NCBI GenBank assembly: GCA_964552795.1
Contig: CAZKIO010000009.1
Coordinates: 31,292-95,291 of the forward strand
From: JAEUHZ01 sp964552795
GTDB taxonomy: Bacteria; Planctomycetota; UBA1135; GCA-002686595
DNA: 64,000 nucleotides
Direction of reading: 5' to 3'
A program made the position numbers and the translations under genes. Every line of letters begins with the position of its first letter. Position 1 is the first letter of the stretch. Under the pieces are notes generated by a model, which was given only the letters and a program-made list of their open reading frames with translations, ran no database searches and had not been told where the DNA came from. Positions 37,169 through 45,365 of this stretch are shown here, in pieces.

Positions 37169-37189
37169 GGCACGGCGTGCCGCCGTGCC
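37169..37189 (-). terminator. Second hairpin, touching the guaA stop
   Basis: An 8-bp perfect stem with a 5-base loop (GGCACGGC-GTGCC-GCCGTGCC) directly after the guaA stop codon, next to the stronger hairpin at 37143-37166. Confidence 0.5.
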
Positions 37190-38757
37190 TACTCCCACTC
37201 GATGGTCGCGGGCGGCTTGCTGGACACGTCCAGCACGACGCGATTGATGCCGCGCACCTCGTTGATGATGCGGTTGCTGATGCGCGCCAGCAGTTCGCGA
37301 TCGAGCAGGTGCCAGTCGGCCGTCATGCCGTCCTGGCTCTCGACGATGCGCAGCGCGCAGCAGCTCTCGTAGGTGCGCGCGTCCCCCATCACGCCGACCG
37401 ACTGCACCGGCAGAAGGACGGCGAAGTACTGCCACAAGCCGGCGTGCGCGTCGGCCGCCTCGATCTCGCTGGTGACGATGTGGTCCGCCGCGCGCAGGAG
37501 CGCGACGCGCTCGGGCGTCACCTCGCCGACGATGCGCACGGCGAGGCCCGGCCCGGGGAACGGCTGGCGGTCGACGATGCGCGCGGTGAGGCCCAGGAAC
37601 CGGCCCAGCGCGCGGACCTCGTCCTTGAACAGCTCGCGCAAGGGCTCGACGAGCTGCATGTCGAGATCCTCGGGCAGGCCGCCCACGTTGTGGTGGCTCT
37701 TGATCACGGCCGTGCCGCCGCCGTGCGCCGCGACCGACTCGATCACGTCGGGGTACAGCGTCCCCTGGCCCAGGAAACGCGCGTGACGGAAGCGCTTGGC
37801 CTCGCCGCGGAACACCTCGACGAAGTCGCGGCCGATGCGCTTGCGCTTCTGCTCGGGATCGGTGACGCCGCGCAGGCTGGCCAGGAAGCGCTCGGACGCG
37901 TCGACGACGGTCAGGTCGATCTTGTGGTGCTCGCGGAACGTGCGTTCCACGTGCTCGCGCTCGCCGTGGCGCAGGAGGCCGTTGTCGACGAAGATGCAGT
38001 GCAGCCGGTCGCCGATGGCCTGGTGCAGCAGCACGGCCGCGACCGAGCTGTCGACGCCGCCCGAGAGGCCCAGCACCACCTCGCCGTCCGTGCCGACCTG
38101 CGCGCGCACCTGCGCGATCTCGCGCTCGGCGATCGAGCCGGGCTCCCAGTCCCCCGCCAGAGCGCAGACGCGCAGGAGGAAGTTCGAGAGCACCTCGAAG
38201 CCGCGCACGCTGTGGCTGACCTCGGGGTGGAACTGCACGCCCCAGAAGCGGCGCGCGGTGTCCGCCACGACGGCGTACGGGCAGGTGTCGCTGCTGGCGT
38301 ACACCGCGAAGCCTTCGGGCAGCCGCGTCACCTGGTCGCCGTGGCTCATCCACACGACGGTGCGGCCGGCGATGCCTTCGAGCAGGCCTTCGGGGCGCTC
38401 GACGACCAGCGACGTGCGGCCGAACTCGCGCTTGTCGGCGGCGCGCACGGCGCCGCCGAGCTGCTGCGACATCCACTGCATGCCGTAGCAGATGCCCAGC
38501 ACGGGCACGCCCAGTTCGAGCAGTCCGGGCGGGACCTTGGGCGCGTCGGTCGCGTACACCGAAGCCGGTCCTCCCGACAGGATGATGCCCGCCAGGTTCA
38601 TGCGCCGCGCGGCCGCCAGCGCCTGGTGCGCCGGCGCGATCTCGCACCACACGCGCGCCTCGCGCACGCGTCGCGCGATGAGCTGCGCGTACTGCGTCCC
38701 CAGGTCGACGACCAGGACGCCACGCGGCGCGTCCACGGAGGCTTCTCGGTTCGTCAT
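37189..38757 (-). CDS. guaA: GMP synthase (glutamine-hydrolysing)
   Basis: GuaA converts XMP to GMP using glutamine, the last step of guanine nucleotide synthesis. The 522-residue protein has the class I amidotransferase half with nucleophile GICYGMQWM and the His/Glu pair in GVQFHPEVSHS, then the ATP-pyrophosphatase P-loop VLGLSGGVDSSVAAVLL, VDNGLLR, FLGQGTLYPDVIES, the KSHHNVGGLPE segment, and the invariant end SKPPATIEWE. It follows guaB by five bases on the minus strand, so both are expected on one transcript. Two tandem hairpins after its stop serve as likely terminators. Confidence 0.98.
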   Translation of the reverse strand: MTNREASVDAPRGVLVVDLGTQYAQLIARRVREARVWCEIAPAHQALAAARRMNLAGIILSGGPASVYATDAPKVPPGLLELGVPVLGICYGMQWMSQQLGGAVRAADKREFGRTSLVVERPEGLLEGIAGRTVVWMSHGDQVTRLPEGFAVYASSDTCPYAVVADTARRFWGVQFHPEVSHSVRGFEVLSNFLLRVCALAGDWEPGSIAEREIAQVRAQVGTDGEVVLGLSGGVDSSVAAVLLHQAIGDRLHCIFVDNGLLRHGEREHVERTFREHHKIDLTVVDASERFLASLRGVTDPEQKRKRIGRDFVEVFRGEAKRFRHARFLGQGTLYPDVIESVAAHGGGTAVIKSHHNVGGLPEDLDMQLVEPLRELFKDEVRALGRFLGLTARIVDRQPFPGPGLAVRIVGEVTPERVALLRAADHIVTSEIEAADAHAGLWQYFAVLLPVQSVGVMGDARTYESCCALRIVESQDGMTADWHLLDRELLARISNRIINEVRGINRVVLDVSSKPPATIEWE

Positions 38758-38762
38758 CGGCA

Positions 38763-40238
38763 CTACTCGCCGTGGAAGTAGTTCGGCGCTTCCTTGGTGA
38801 TCGTCACGTCGTGCGGGTGGCTCTCGCGGCGTCCGGCGTCGGTGATGCGCACGAAGCGCGCGCGCTCCCACAGGTCGGCGATGGTCTTCGCGCCGACGTA
38901 GCCCATGCCGGCGCGCACGCCGCCCACGAGCTGGTACACGAACGGCTCCAGGCGCCCCTTGAACGGCACCATGCCCTCGATGCCCTCGGGCACCAGCTTC
39001 TCCGCCTCGTTCACGTCGGCCTGGCGGTAGCGCTCCTTGCCGCCGGCCTGCATCGCGCCGAGCGAACCCATGCCGCGCACCGTCTTGAACGAGCGGCCCT
39101 TGTAGAGGATCACCTCGCCCGGGCTCTCCTCGAGGCCCGCGAACAGGCTGCCGAGCATCGCGCACGACGCGCCGGCAGCCAGCGCCTTGACCAGGTCGCC
39201 CGAGAAGCGGATGCCGCCGTCGGCGATCACCGGCACGCCGCGGCCGCGCAGCGCGTGCGCGACCTGCATCACCGCGGTGAACTGCGGCACGCCCACGCCG
39301 GCGACGACGCGCGTGGTGCAGATCGAACCCGGGCCGATGCCGACCTTGACGCCGTCGGCGCCGGCATCGACCAGCGCCAGCGCGCCCTCGGGCGTGGCCA
39401 CGTTGCCGGCCACGACGTCCACGGAGAAGCGCTGCTTCAGCTCGCGCACGGTGGCGCACACGTTCGAGCTGTGCCCGTGCGCGGTGTCGACCGCCAGCAC
39501 GTCGACGCCGGCCTTCACCAGGCCCTCGGCGCGGTCGTAGTCGTGCACGCCGACCGCCGCCGCCACGCGCAGCCGTCCGCGGCCGTCGACGGCCGAGTTC
39601 GGGAAGGACTGCAGCATGTTCAGGTCCTTCATCGTGATCAGCCCGGCCAGGCGCCCGTCGCGCTCCAGCAGGATCAGCTTCTCGACCTTGTGCTGGAACA
39701 GGATCTGGCGCGCGTCCTCCAGCGAGGTGCCGGGCGGCGCCGTGACGAGGTTGTCCTTCGTCATGATCTCGCTGACCGGCGTGTCGTCGCTGGTCTGGAA
39801 GCGGCAGTCGCGGCGCGTGAGGATGCCGACGACGCGCTTTCGGCCCTCGACGATCGGCAGGCCCGAGATGTTGTAGCGCGCCATGATCGCGCGCGCCTCG
39901 CGCATGGTCGTGGTCGGCGGCAGCGTGACGGGATCGAGGATCACGCCGTTGGCCGAGCGCTTGACCTTGTCGACCTCGCGGATCTGGCCCTCGATCGTGA
40001 GGTTCCTGTGGATGACGCCGATGCCGCCCTCGCGCGCCAGCGCGACCGCCAGCTTCTCCTCGGTGACCGTGTCCATCGCGGCCGACGACAGCGGCACGTT
40101 GAGCGGCACGTTGCGCGAGAAGCGCGTCTCGAGCTTGACGTCGCGCGGCAGCACGTCGGACTCCGCGGGGACCAGCAGGACGTCGTCGAAGGTCAGGCCT
40201 TCGGGGAAGCGGGGCGCGGTGGGATCGGCGGGCGGCAT
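38763..40238 (-). CDS. guaB: IMP dehydrogenase
   Basis: GuaB oxidises IMP to XMP with NAD+, the committed step to GMP. The 491-residue protein begins with EGLTFDDVLLVPAESDVLPR and has two CBS domains inserted at about residues 90-215 (ARAIMARYNISGLPIVEGRK and ARQILFQHKVEKLILLERDG), the catalytic loop VGIGPGSICTTRVVAGVGVP with the active Cys, DGGIRFSGDLVKALAAGAS, and a flap region ending GGVRAGMGYVGAKTI. Guanine-nucleotide control through the CBS pair is usual for the family. It is followed by guaA after five bases. Confidence 0.98.
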   Translation of the reverse strand: MPPADPTAPRFPEGLTFDDVLLVPAESDVLPRDVKLETRFSRNVPLNVPLSSAAMDTVTEEKLAVALAREGGIGVIHRNLTIEGQIREVDKVKRSANGVILDPVTLPPTTTMREARAIMARYNISGLPIVEGRKRVVGILTRRDCRFQTSDDTPVSEIMTKDNLVTAPPGTSLEDARQILFQHKVEKLILLERDGRLAGLITMKDLNMLQSFPNSAVDGRGRLRVAAAVGVHDYDRAEGLVKAGVDVLAVDTAHGHSSNVCATVRELKQRFSVDVVAGNVATPEGALALVDAGADGVKVGIGPGSICTTRVVAGVGVPQFTAVMQVAHALRGRGVPVIADGGIRFSGDLVKALAAGASCAMLGSLFAGLEESPGEVILYKGRSFKTVRGMGSLGAMQAGGKERYRQADVNEAEKLVPEGIEGMVPFKGRLEPFVYQLVGGVRAGMGYVGAKTIADLWERARFVRITDAGRRESHPHDVTITKEAPNYFHGE

Positions 40239-40637
40239 GGTGTTCCCTGCGTGCCGCGCCCTGCCGGAAGGGGGTCCCGGAGCGGCGCGGCCGCGGTGGG
40301 GAAACGGCCAGCGTAGCGTGGTCCCCGCGGGCCTCCAAGAGCACGGCCGGGTCCCGCGCCGGTCCTCGCGAAGAAAAGGGACCCGACAGCCCCGCCGAGG
40401 CGGAAGTGCCGGGTCCCAAGAAGGAGGAGATGGCTCGTACTTCGGCGCGCGAGCGCCGGCAGCAGGAGGAAATCCCGCCGGAGCGCGGACGGACGTGGAT
40501 CCGCGGGGCCGCCCGTACCGATGATGGGGTTTCCCATGCAGCCCCGATCCCACACCGGCGGGCGGACGCTGGAGCGTTCCGGCGCCGGAGCGCGCCCCGA
40601 CGCCGCTATCCTCGCGCCCGCGCCGGCCGCGCCCACG

Positions 40638-42803
40638 ATGCCAGAGAGCTCCCCCCAGCGCCTCGGACCCCGCACCCGCACGGCGATCGTCGGCGCGGGC
40701 TTCATCGCCGACTTCCACCTCGCGGTGCTCGCCACGCTGCGCGCGGTCGAGGTCGTCGCCGTCGTCGATCCGGACCTCGCGCGCGCCCGCGCGGTGGCGC
40801 AGCGTCACCGCGTGCCCAACGCCGTCGCGTCGATCGACGAGCTCTCCGAGCTCGGTGTCGACGTGGCGCACCTCCTGACGCCGCCCGACACGCACGTGGC
40901 GCTGGTGCGGCGGCTGCTCGACCGCGGTATCGGCGTGTTCGCCGAGAAGCCGCTGGCCCTGTCCGGCGCGGACGCGCGCGCGCTGGCGCAACAGGCCGCC
41001 GAACGCGCGCGGCCGCTGGGCGTCAACCACAACAACCTGCATCACCCCGCCTTCCGGCGGCTCCTCGCGCGCGTGGCGGCAGGCGAGATCGGGCGCGTGG
41101 AGCACGTGCAGATCACGCTGTCCGTGCCGCTGATGCAGCTCGACGCGGGCGACTTCGCGCACTGGATGTTCCGCGAGCCGCGCAACATCGTCTTCGAGCA
41201 GGCCGTGCACCCCCTGTGCCAGGCGCACGCCCTGATCGGCCGCGTGCGCAGCGTCGAGACCACGCTGCTCGCGACGCGCGAGCTGCACCCGGGGCAGGTG
41301 TTCGTCGACCGCTGGTCGGTCTCGGGCACGGGCGAGCGCGGCACGCTGCAGCTCTACCTGGCCTTCGGCCGCAGCTTCACGCGCAGCACGCTGCAGGTGA
41401 TCGGCAGCGACGGGTCGCTGGAGGCGGATCTGTTCCACAACACGCTCTCGGGGGAGCGCAAGACGGTCTGGCTCGACTTCTGGAACTCGTTCCTGGCCGG
41501 CTGGCGCCGCGGCGGCGAGCTGCGGCGCGACGCGCGGCGCACGCTGTTCCACTACCTCAAGTTCACGCTCGGCCTGGGCCGCCGCGAGGACGCGTTCTTC
41601 GCCGGCATGCGCACGTCGATCGAGCGCTTCCACGAGGCGCTGCGCCACCAGTCGGCGCTGCCGACCGACGCCGCCGCCGCCGCCGAGGTCCTCGACTGGT
41701 GCGACGCGATCGCGAGCAGCGCGCCGCCCGCGGTCCCCGCCGCGCCGGAGCTGCCCGCGCCGTGCGCCGCGCGGCCCGGCGAAGTGGTCGTGCTGGGCGC
41801 GACCGGCTTCATCGGCACGCGCACCGTCGCGCGCCTGCTCGAGCTGGGCTCGCCCGTGACGGTGGTCGCGCGCCGCGCGCACGCGCTGCCGCCGCTGATC
41901 CTCGAAGGAGCGCGCGACGGTCGCATCCGCTTCCTGCGCGGCCGCCTGGAGGATCCCGCGTCGCTCTCCGCCGCGTTCACAGGCGCGCACGCCGTGATCT
42001 CGCTGGCCACCGGCAACGGCGACACCTGGGAGGCGGTCGAGCGCTCGATGGTGCACGGCTCGGTCGCCGCCGCCGAGGCCGCGCTGGCGGCGGGCGTGAA
42101 GCGCTTCGTGTACGTCAGCTCGATCGCCGCGATGTACACCGGCCCCGACGCGGGCGTCGACGAGATCCGCGACTCGCAGCCGCCCGACCCTGAGCCCTGG
42201 AACCGCTCGCTCTACGCGCGCGGCAAGATCGCGGCCGAGCACGCGCTGCTGCAGCTCCACTACGGCAAGGGCTTGCCGCTGGTCATCGCGCGCCCGGGCG
42301 TCGTGATGGGCGCCGGCACGCCGATGCAGCACTCGGGCCTGGGGATCTGGAACCGCGACAACCACTGCGTCGGCTGGGACCACGGGAACCGGCCGTTGCC
42401 GATCGTGTGGGTGGACGACGTGGCCGACGCGCTGGCGCGCGCCGCGCGCTACGCCGCCGACGACCTGGACGGCCAGACGCTGAACCTGTGCGCGCGCGCG
42501 CCGCTCACGGCCGCCGACATCGTCGCCGAGCTGCGCCGCGTGACCGGCCGCGACCTCGCGTTCCACCCGCGCTCGGCGAAGCTCTCGCAGGTGATCGAGA
42601 TCGGCAAGTGGCTGGTGAAGAAGGCCGGCCGGCGCCCGGGCGTCGAGTTCCCGAGCTGGCGCGACCTGCAAGCGCGCGGCCTGTCGATCCCGTTCGCGAG
42701 CGACCTCGCGCGCACGAAGCTGGGCTGGAAGCCGGTCGAGGACCGCGAAGGCCTGCTCGAGCGCTGCGTGCGGGTGTACGGGCCGGACGACGCGGCCGTG
42801 TGA
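40638..42803 (+). CDS. Gfo/Idh/MocA oxidoreductase fused to an extended SDR epimerase
   Basis: This 721-residue bifunctional protein has residues about 1-390 as a Gfo/Idh/MocA-type dehydrogenase: Rossmann motif TAIVGAGFIADFHLAVLATL, the E-K-P segment VFAEKPLALSGADARAL, then an insertion-rich C-terminal half. Residues about 395-720 are an NAD-dependent epimerase/dehydratase: VVLGATGFIGTRTVARL (GxxGxxG), YVSSIAAMYTG with the serine, YARGKIAAE (YxxxK), and WVDDVADALARAARY. Such a fusion could oxidise and epimerise or reduce a sugar nucleotide or a steroid-like substrate. In-frame ATGs at 40521 and 40536 exist; I use 40638, next to the Rossmann fold and 26 bases after a TATCCT box. It heads an operon with the next three genes. 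Confidence 0.85.
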   Translation: MPESSPQRLGPRTRTAIVGAGFIADFHLAVLATLRAVEVVAVVDPDLARARAVAQRHRVPNAVASIDELSELGVDVAHLLTPPDTHVALVRRLLDRGIGVFAEKPLALSGADARALAQQAAERARPLGVNHNNLHHPAFRRLLARVAAGEIGRVEHVQITLSVPLMQLDAGDFAHWMFREPRNIVFEQAVHPLCQAHALIGRVRSVETTLLATRELHPGQVFVDRWSVSGTGERGTLQLYLAFGRSFTRSTLQVIGSDGSLEADLFHNTLSGERKTVWLDFWNSFLAGWRRGGELRRDARRTLFHYLKFTLGLGRREDAFFAGMRTSIERFHEALRHQSALPTDAAAAAEVLDWCDAIASSAPPAVPAAPELPAPCAARPGEVVVLGATGFIGTRTVARLLELGSPVTVVARRAHALPPLILEGARDGRIRFLRGRLEDPASLSAAFTGAHAVISLATGNGDTWEAVERSMVHGSVAAAEAALAAGVKRFVYVSSIAAMYTGPDAGVDEIRDSQPPDPEPWNRSLYARGKIAAEHALLQLHYGKGLPLVIARPGVVMGAGTPMQHSGLGIWNRDNHCVGWDHGNRPLPIVWVDDVADALARAARYAADDLDGQTLNLCARAPLTAADIVAELRRVTGRDLAFHPRSAKLSQVIEIGKWLVKKAGRRPGVEFPSWRDLQARGLSIPFASDLARTKLGWKPVEDREGLLERCVRVYGPDDAAV

Positions 42804-42835
42804 GCCCGGATCGGCGCGGGCTACAATCCCGCGCC
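42799..42835 (+). promoter_or_regulatory. Candidate promoter overlapping an 8-bp inverted repeat
   Basis: TGTGAG (42799-42804), 17 bases, then TACAAT (42822-42827) resembles a sigma-70-like promoter. Arms GGCGCGGG (42813-42820) and CCCGCGCC (42828-42835) flank the -10 box exactly, and the ATG of the next gene is at 42837. It may be an operator, a hairpin in the leader, or a terminator for the upstream gene. Confidence 0.45.
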
Positions 42836-42836
42836 G

Positions 42837-43574
42837 ATGGTCGTCGCGGTCGTCGTTCTCGTCGCGCTCGTCCTCATCGCCGTCGAGCGCCTGCGGCCGG
42901 GCCGACGCTTTCCCCGCGTGCGCGGCTGGTACTGGCGCCTGGCCCTGCTCAACGCAGTGCAGGTGGCCGTCATCTACACCCTCGGCGCGGCGCACGACCG
43001 CTGGCTCGTCGAGCGCCGGCCTTGGTCGGCCGACGGGCTCGGCCCCGTCGGCGGCGCGATCGTCGGCTACCTCGCGATCACGCTCGTCTACTACTTCTGG
43101 CACCGCGCGCGGCACGAATCGCACTGGCTGTGGCGGCTGATGCACCAGGTCCACCACAGCCCCCAGCGCATCGAGGTGCTCACCAGCTTCTACAAGCACC
43201 CGCTCGAGATCGCGGCCAACAGCCTGCTCTCCAGCGCGATTTTGTACCTGGGCGTGGGCCTCGCGCCCGAGCCGGCGGCGCTCGCCGTCCTGATGACCGG
43301 CCTCGCGGAGCTCTTCTACCACTGGAACGTCCGCACGCCGCGCTGGGTCGGGTACCTGATCCAGCGGCCCGAGAGCCACTGCCTGCACCACGAGATGGGC
43401 GTGCACTCGCGCAACTTCGCCGACCTGCCGGTGTGGGACATCCTGTTCGGCACGTTCGAGAACCCGCGCGCGTTCGACGGACGCTGCGGCTTCGCGGACG
43501 ATCGCGAGCGGCGCCTGGGCGCGATGCTCGCGTTCGAGGACGTGCACGCGCCGCGGCGGGAGCACGCGCCGTGA
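42837..43574 (+). CDS. Sterol desaturase / fatty acid hydroxylase superfamily membrane protein
   Basis: This membrane enzyme has 245 residues and three or four hydrophobic segments and carries the eight-histidine di-iron signature: HRARHE, HQVHHS and HHEMGVH. Members hydroxylate or desaturate fatty acids, sterols or related lipids using O2. The first segment starts at once (MVVAVVVLVALVLIAVERL), and YYFWHRARHESHW and VLTSFYKHPLEIAANSL are typical. It lies 34 bases after the oxidoreductase/SDR fusion, and its stop overlaps the next gene (GTGA), so the four genes form one unit. A lipid-modifying pathway is the best guess; the substrate is unknown. Confidence 0.88.
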   Translation: MVVAVVVLVALVLIAVERLRPGRRFPRVRGWYWRLALLNAVQVAVIYTLGAAHDRWLVERRPWSADGLGPVGGAIVGYLAITLVYYFWHRARHESHWLWRLMHQVHHSPQRIEVLTSFYKHPLEIAANSLLSSAILYLGVGLAPEPAALAVLMTGLAELFYHWNVRTPRWVGYLIQRPESHCLHHEMGVHSRNFADLPVWDILFGTFENPRAFDGRCGFADDRERRLGAMLAFEDVHAPRREHAP

Positions 43575-44056
43575 GGTGGGGCGTCGCGCTGCTCTTCGTG
43601 CTCGCGCTGGCCCAGATGGCCGGCGACGTGCTGGGCCTCGCGTGGTTCAAGGGCCTCGCGGCGGCGACCGCGGCGTCGCCCGCGCCCAAGGTGTTCTCCG
43701 CCGTGCGCGCCCTGGAGACGTACTCGACGAGCTTCGCGATCCGATGGACCGACCGCGGCGGCGCGCGGCAGTCGTTGGCGCTGACGCCGGAGAACTGCGC
43801 GCGCCTCCGCGGTCCCTACAACCGGCGCAACGTGTACGGCGCCGTGCTCGCCTACGGTCCCGTGCTGGCCGGCGACGAACGCGGCCGCGCGATGCTCGAC
43901 GCGGTCCTGCGCGCGGCGTTGTGCGGGTCCGCCCCGCTGCTCGCGGAGCTGGGCGTCGACACGGCCGGCATCACGGCCGTCGAGATCGTCTACGCGCCGC
44001 TGCGCCCGGACGCGCTGGGCGACCTCCCGACGCGGATCGCGGCCCCCTGCCCATGA
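43571..44056 (+). CDS. Small membrane-anchored protein
   Basis: This 161-residue product starts at a GTG inside the stop of the hydroxylase gene. VRWGVALLFVLALAQMAGDVLGLAW is a signal peptide or membrane anchor, followed by an extracytoplasmic part with Tyr/Arg-rich strands (LRGPYNRRNVYGAVLAYGPV) and a few cysteines. I do not recognise it. Its stop overlaps the start of the next gene (ATGA), so it is bound to the HTTM/DCC protein in expression, and proteins in this slot often work with their downstream partner. Confidence 0.6.
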   Translation: MRWGVALLFVLALAQMAGDVLGLAWFKGLAAATAASPAPKVFSAVRALETYSTSFAIRWTDRGGARQSLALTPENCARLRGPYNRRNVYGAVLAYGPVLAGDERGRAMLDAVLRAALCGSAPLLAELGVDTAGITAVEIVYAPLRPDALGDLPTRIAAPCP

Positions 44057-45291
44057 CGAACGGCTGGACGGGCGGTCAGTACAGCGTGTTCCGCGCCGCG
44101 CTGGGCGTGTACCTGATCGTGCACTTCGCCATGCTCGTGCCCTACGGCGCGGAGCTGTTCTCGTCGGAGGGCGTGCTGCCGGACGCGGCGCTCTCTCCGC
44201 TGGCGCACGCCTTCCCGAACGTCCTTGCCGCGTACGACGCGCCGTGGTTCGTCGCCGTCCTGCTCTCTGCCGGCGCGCTCGCGAGCGCGCTGTTCGCGCT
44301 CGGATGGCGCGATCGGATCCTGGCGCTCTTGCTGTGGTACCTGTGGGCCTGCCTGTTCGGTCGCAACCCGCTGATCGCGAACCCGAGCCTGCCCTACGTC
44401 GGTTTCCTCCTGATCGCGCACGCGCTGCTGCCGGCCGCACCGTTCGGTTCGCTCGGCGCGCGCGGCCGCGTCGACCCGGACGGCGGATGGCGGATGCCGC
44501 GCGGGATCTTCCTCGCGGCGTGGGTCGCGCTCGCGGTCGGCTACACGTACTCCGGCTGGACCAAGCTGATCAGCCCGTCGTGGATCGACGGCTCGGCCAT
44601 CGCGCGCGTGCTGGACAATCCGCTCGCGCGCCCCGGCTTCCTGCGCGACGCGTTGAGCGCGCTGCCCGAGGGGTTGCTGCAAGGGATGACCTGGGGCTCG
44701 CTGGCCACGGAGCTCGCTTTCGCGCCGCTGGCGCTGATCCGCGGGTTGCGGCCCTTCGTCTGGGCCGTCCTCCTCTCGATGCACCTGGGCCTGATCGCGC
44801 TGATCGACTTCGCGGACCTGTCGCTCGGCATGGTGCTCGCGCACGCGTTCACGTTCGATCCGGCGTGGATTCCCGCGCGCGCCGGAGCGGCGGGGCGCGT
44901 GTTCTACGACGGCTCGTGCGGCCTGTGCCACCGCTTCGTGCGCTTCGTGCTGGCCGAGGACCGCGCGGGGAACGCCTTCCGCTTCGCACCGCTCCAGGGC
45001 GAGACGTTCGCGGCGGCCGTGCCCGCGGCAGAGCGCGCGCGGCTGCCCGACAGCGTGGTGGTCGTCACGCACGACGGGCGAACCCTCGTGCGTTCCGCGG
45101 CCGCGATCCACGTCCTCGACCGGCTCGGCGGCCTGTGGCGCGCGTTCGCCCTGCTGGTGCGCGCCGTGCCGCGGCCCGTGCGCGACGCGGGCTACGACGC
45201 GATCGCCGGCGTGCGCAAGCGCATGTTCGCCAAGCCGGACGGCGCCTGCCCGCTCGCGCCGCGCGTGCTGGCGGAGCGTCTGGATCCCTGA
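44053..45291 (+). CDS. HTTM-like membrane protein fused to a DCC (DUF393) thiol-redox domain
   Basis: The protein has 412 residues. The first 280 residues have six to eight hydrophobic segments and motifs such as FGRNPLIANPSLPYVGFLLI and YTYSGWTKLISPSWIDGSA, which resemble the HTTM domain of vitamin-K-dependent-carboxylase-like proteins. Residues about 281-412 are the DCC1-like domain with the signature VFYDGSCGLCHRFVRFVLAE (D-G-x-C-x-x-C), suggesting thiol-disulfide chemistry. It is the last gene of the four-gene operon; the C-terminal 61 residues of DCC are matched by the chimeric pseudogene at 49044-49229. A terminator hairpin follows at 45316. Confidence 0.87.
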   Translation: MTNGWTGGQYSVFRAALGVYLIVHFAMLVPYGAELFSSEGVLPDAALSPLAHAFPNVLAAYDAPWFVAVLLSAGALASALFALGWRDRILALLLWYLWACLFGRNPLIANPSLPYVGFLLIAHALLPAAPFGSLGARGRVDPDGGWRMPRGIFLAAWVALAVGYTYSGWTKLISPSWIDGSAIARVLDNPLARPGFLRDALSALPEGLLQGMTWGSLATELAFAPLALIRGLRPFVWAVLLSMHLGLIALIDFADLSLGMVLAHAFTFDPAWIPARAGAAGRVFYDGSCGLCHRFVRFVLAEDRAGNAFRFAPLQGETFAAAVPAAERARLPDSVVVVTHDGRTLVRSAAAIHVLDRLGGLWRAFALLVRAVPRPVRDAGYDAIAGVRKRMFAKPDGACPLAPRVLAERLDP

Positions 45292-45315
45292 GACGGCGGC
45301 GGGGCGGCGCTGGTG

Positions 45316-45346
45316 CCGCCGGCCGGCGACGCGCGCCGGCCGGCGG
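45316..45346. terminator. Bidirectional hairpin terminator
   Basis: A perfect 13-bp stem (CCGCCGGCCGGCG and CGCCGGCCGGCGG) with a 5-base loop lies between the convergent stops at 45291 and 45366. Confidence 0.7.
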
Positions 45347-45365
45347 TCGTGAGCCGCCGAAGAAG

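Noticed and set aside
40239..43565. Minus-strand extension of guaB to more than 1,500 residues
   Set aside because: The extra part is antisense to the 40638-43574 genes and has no motifs; guaB starts at 40238.
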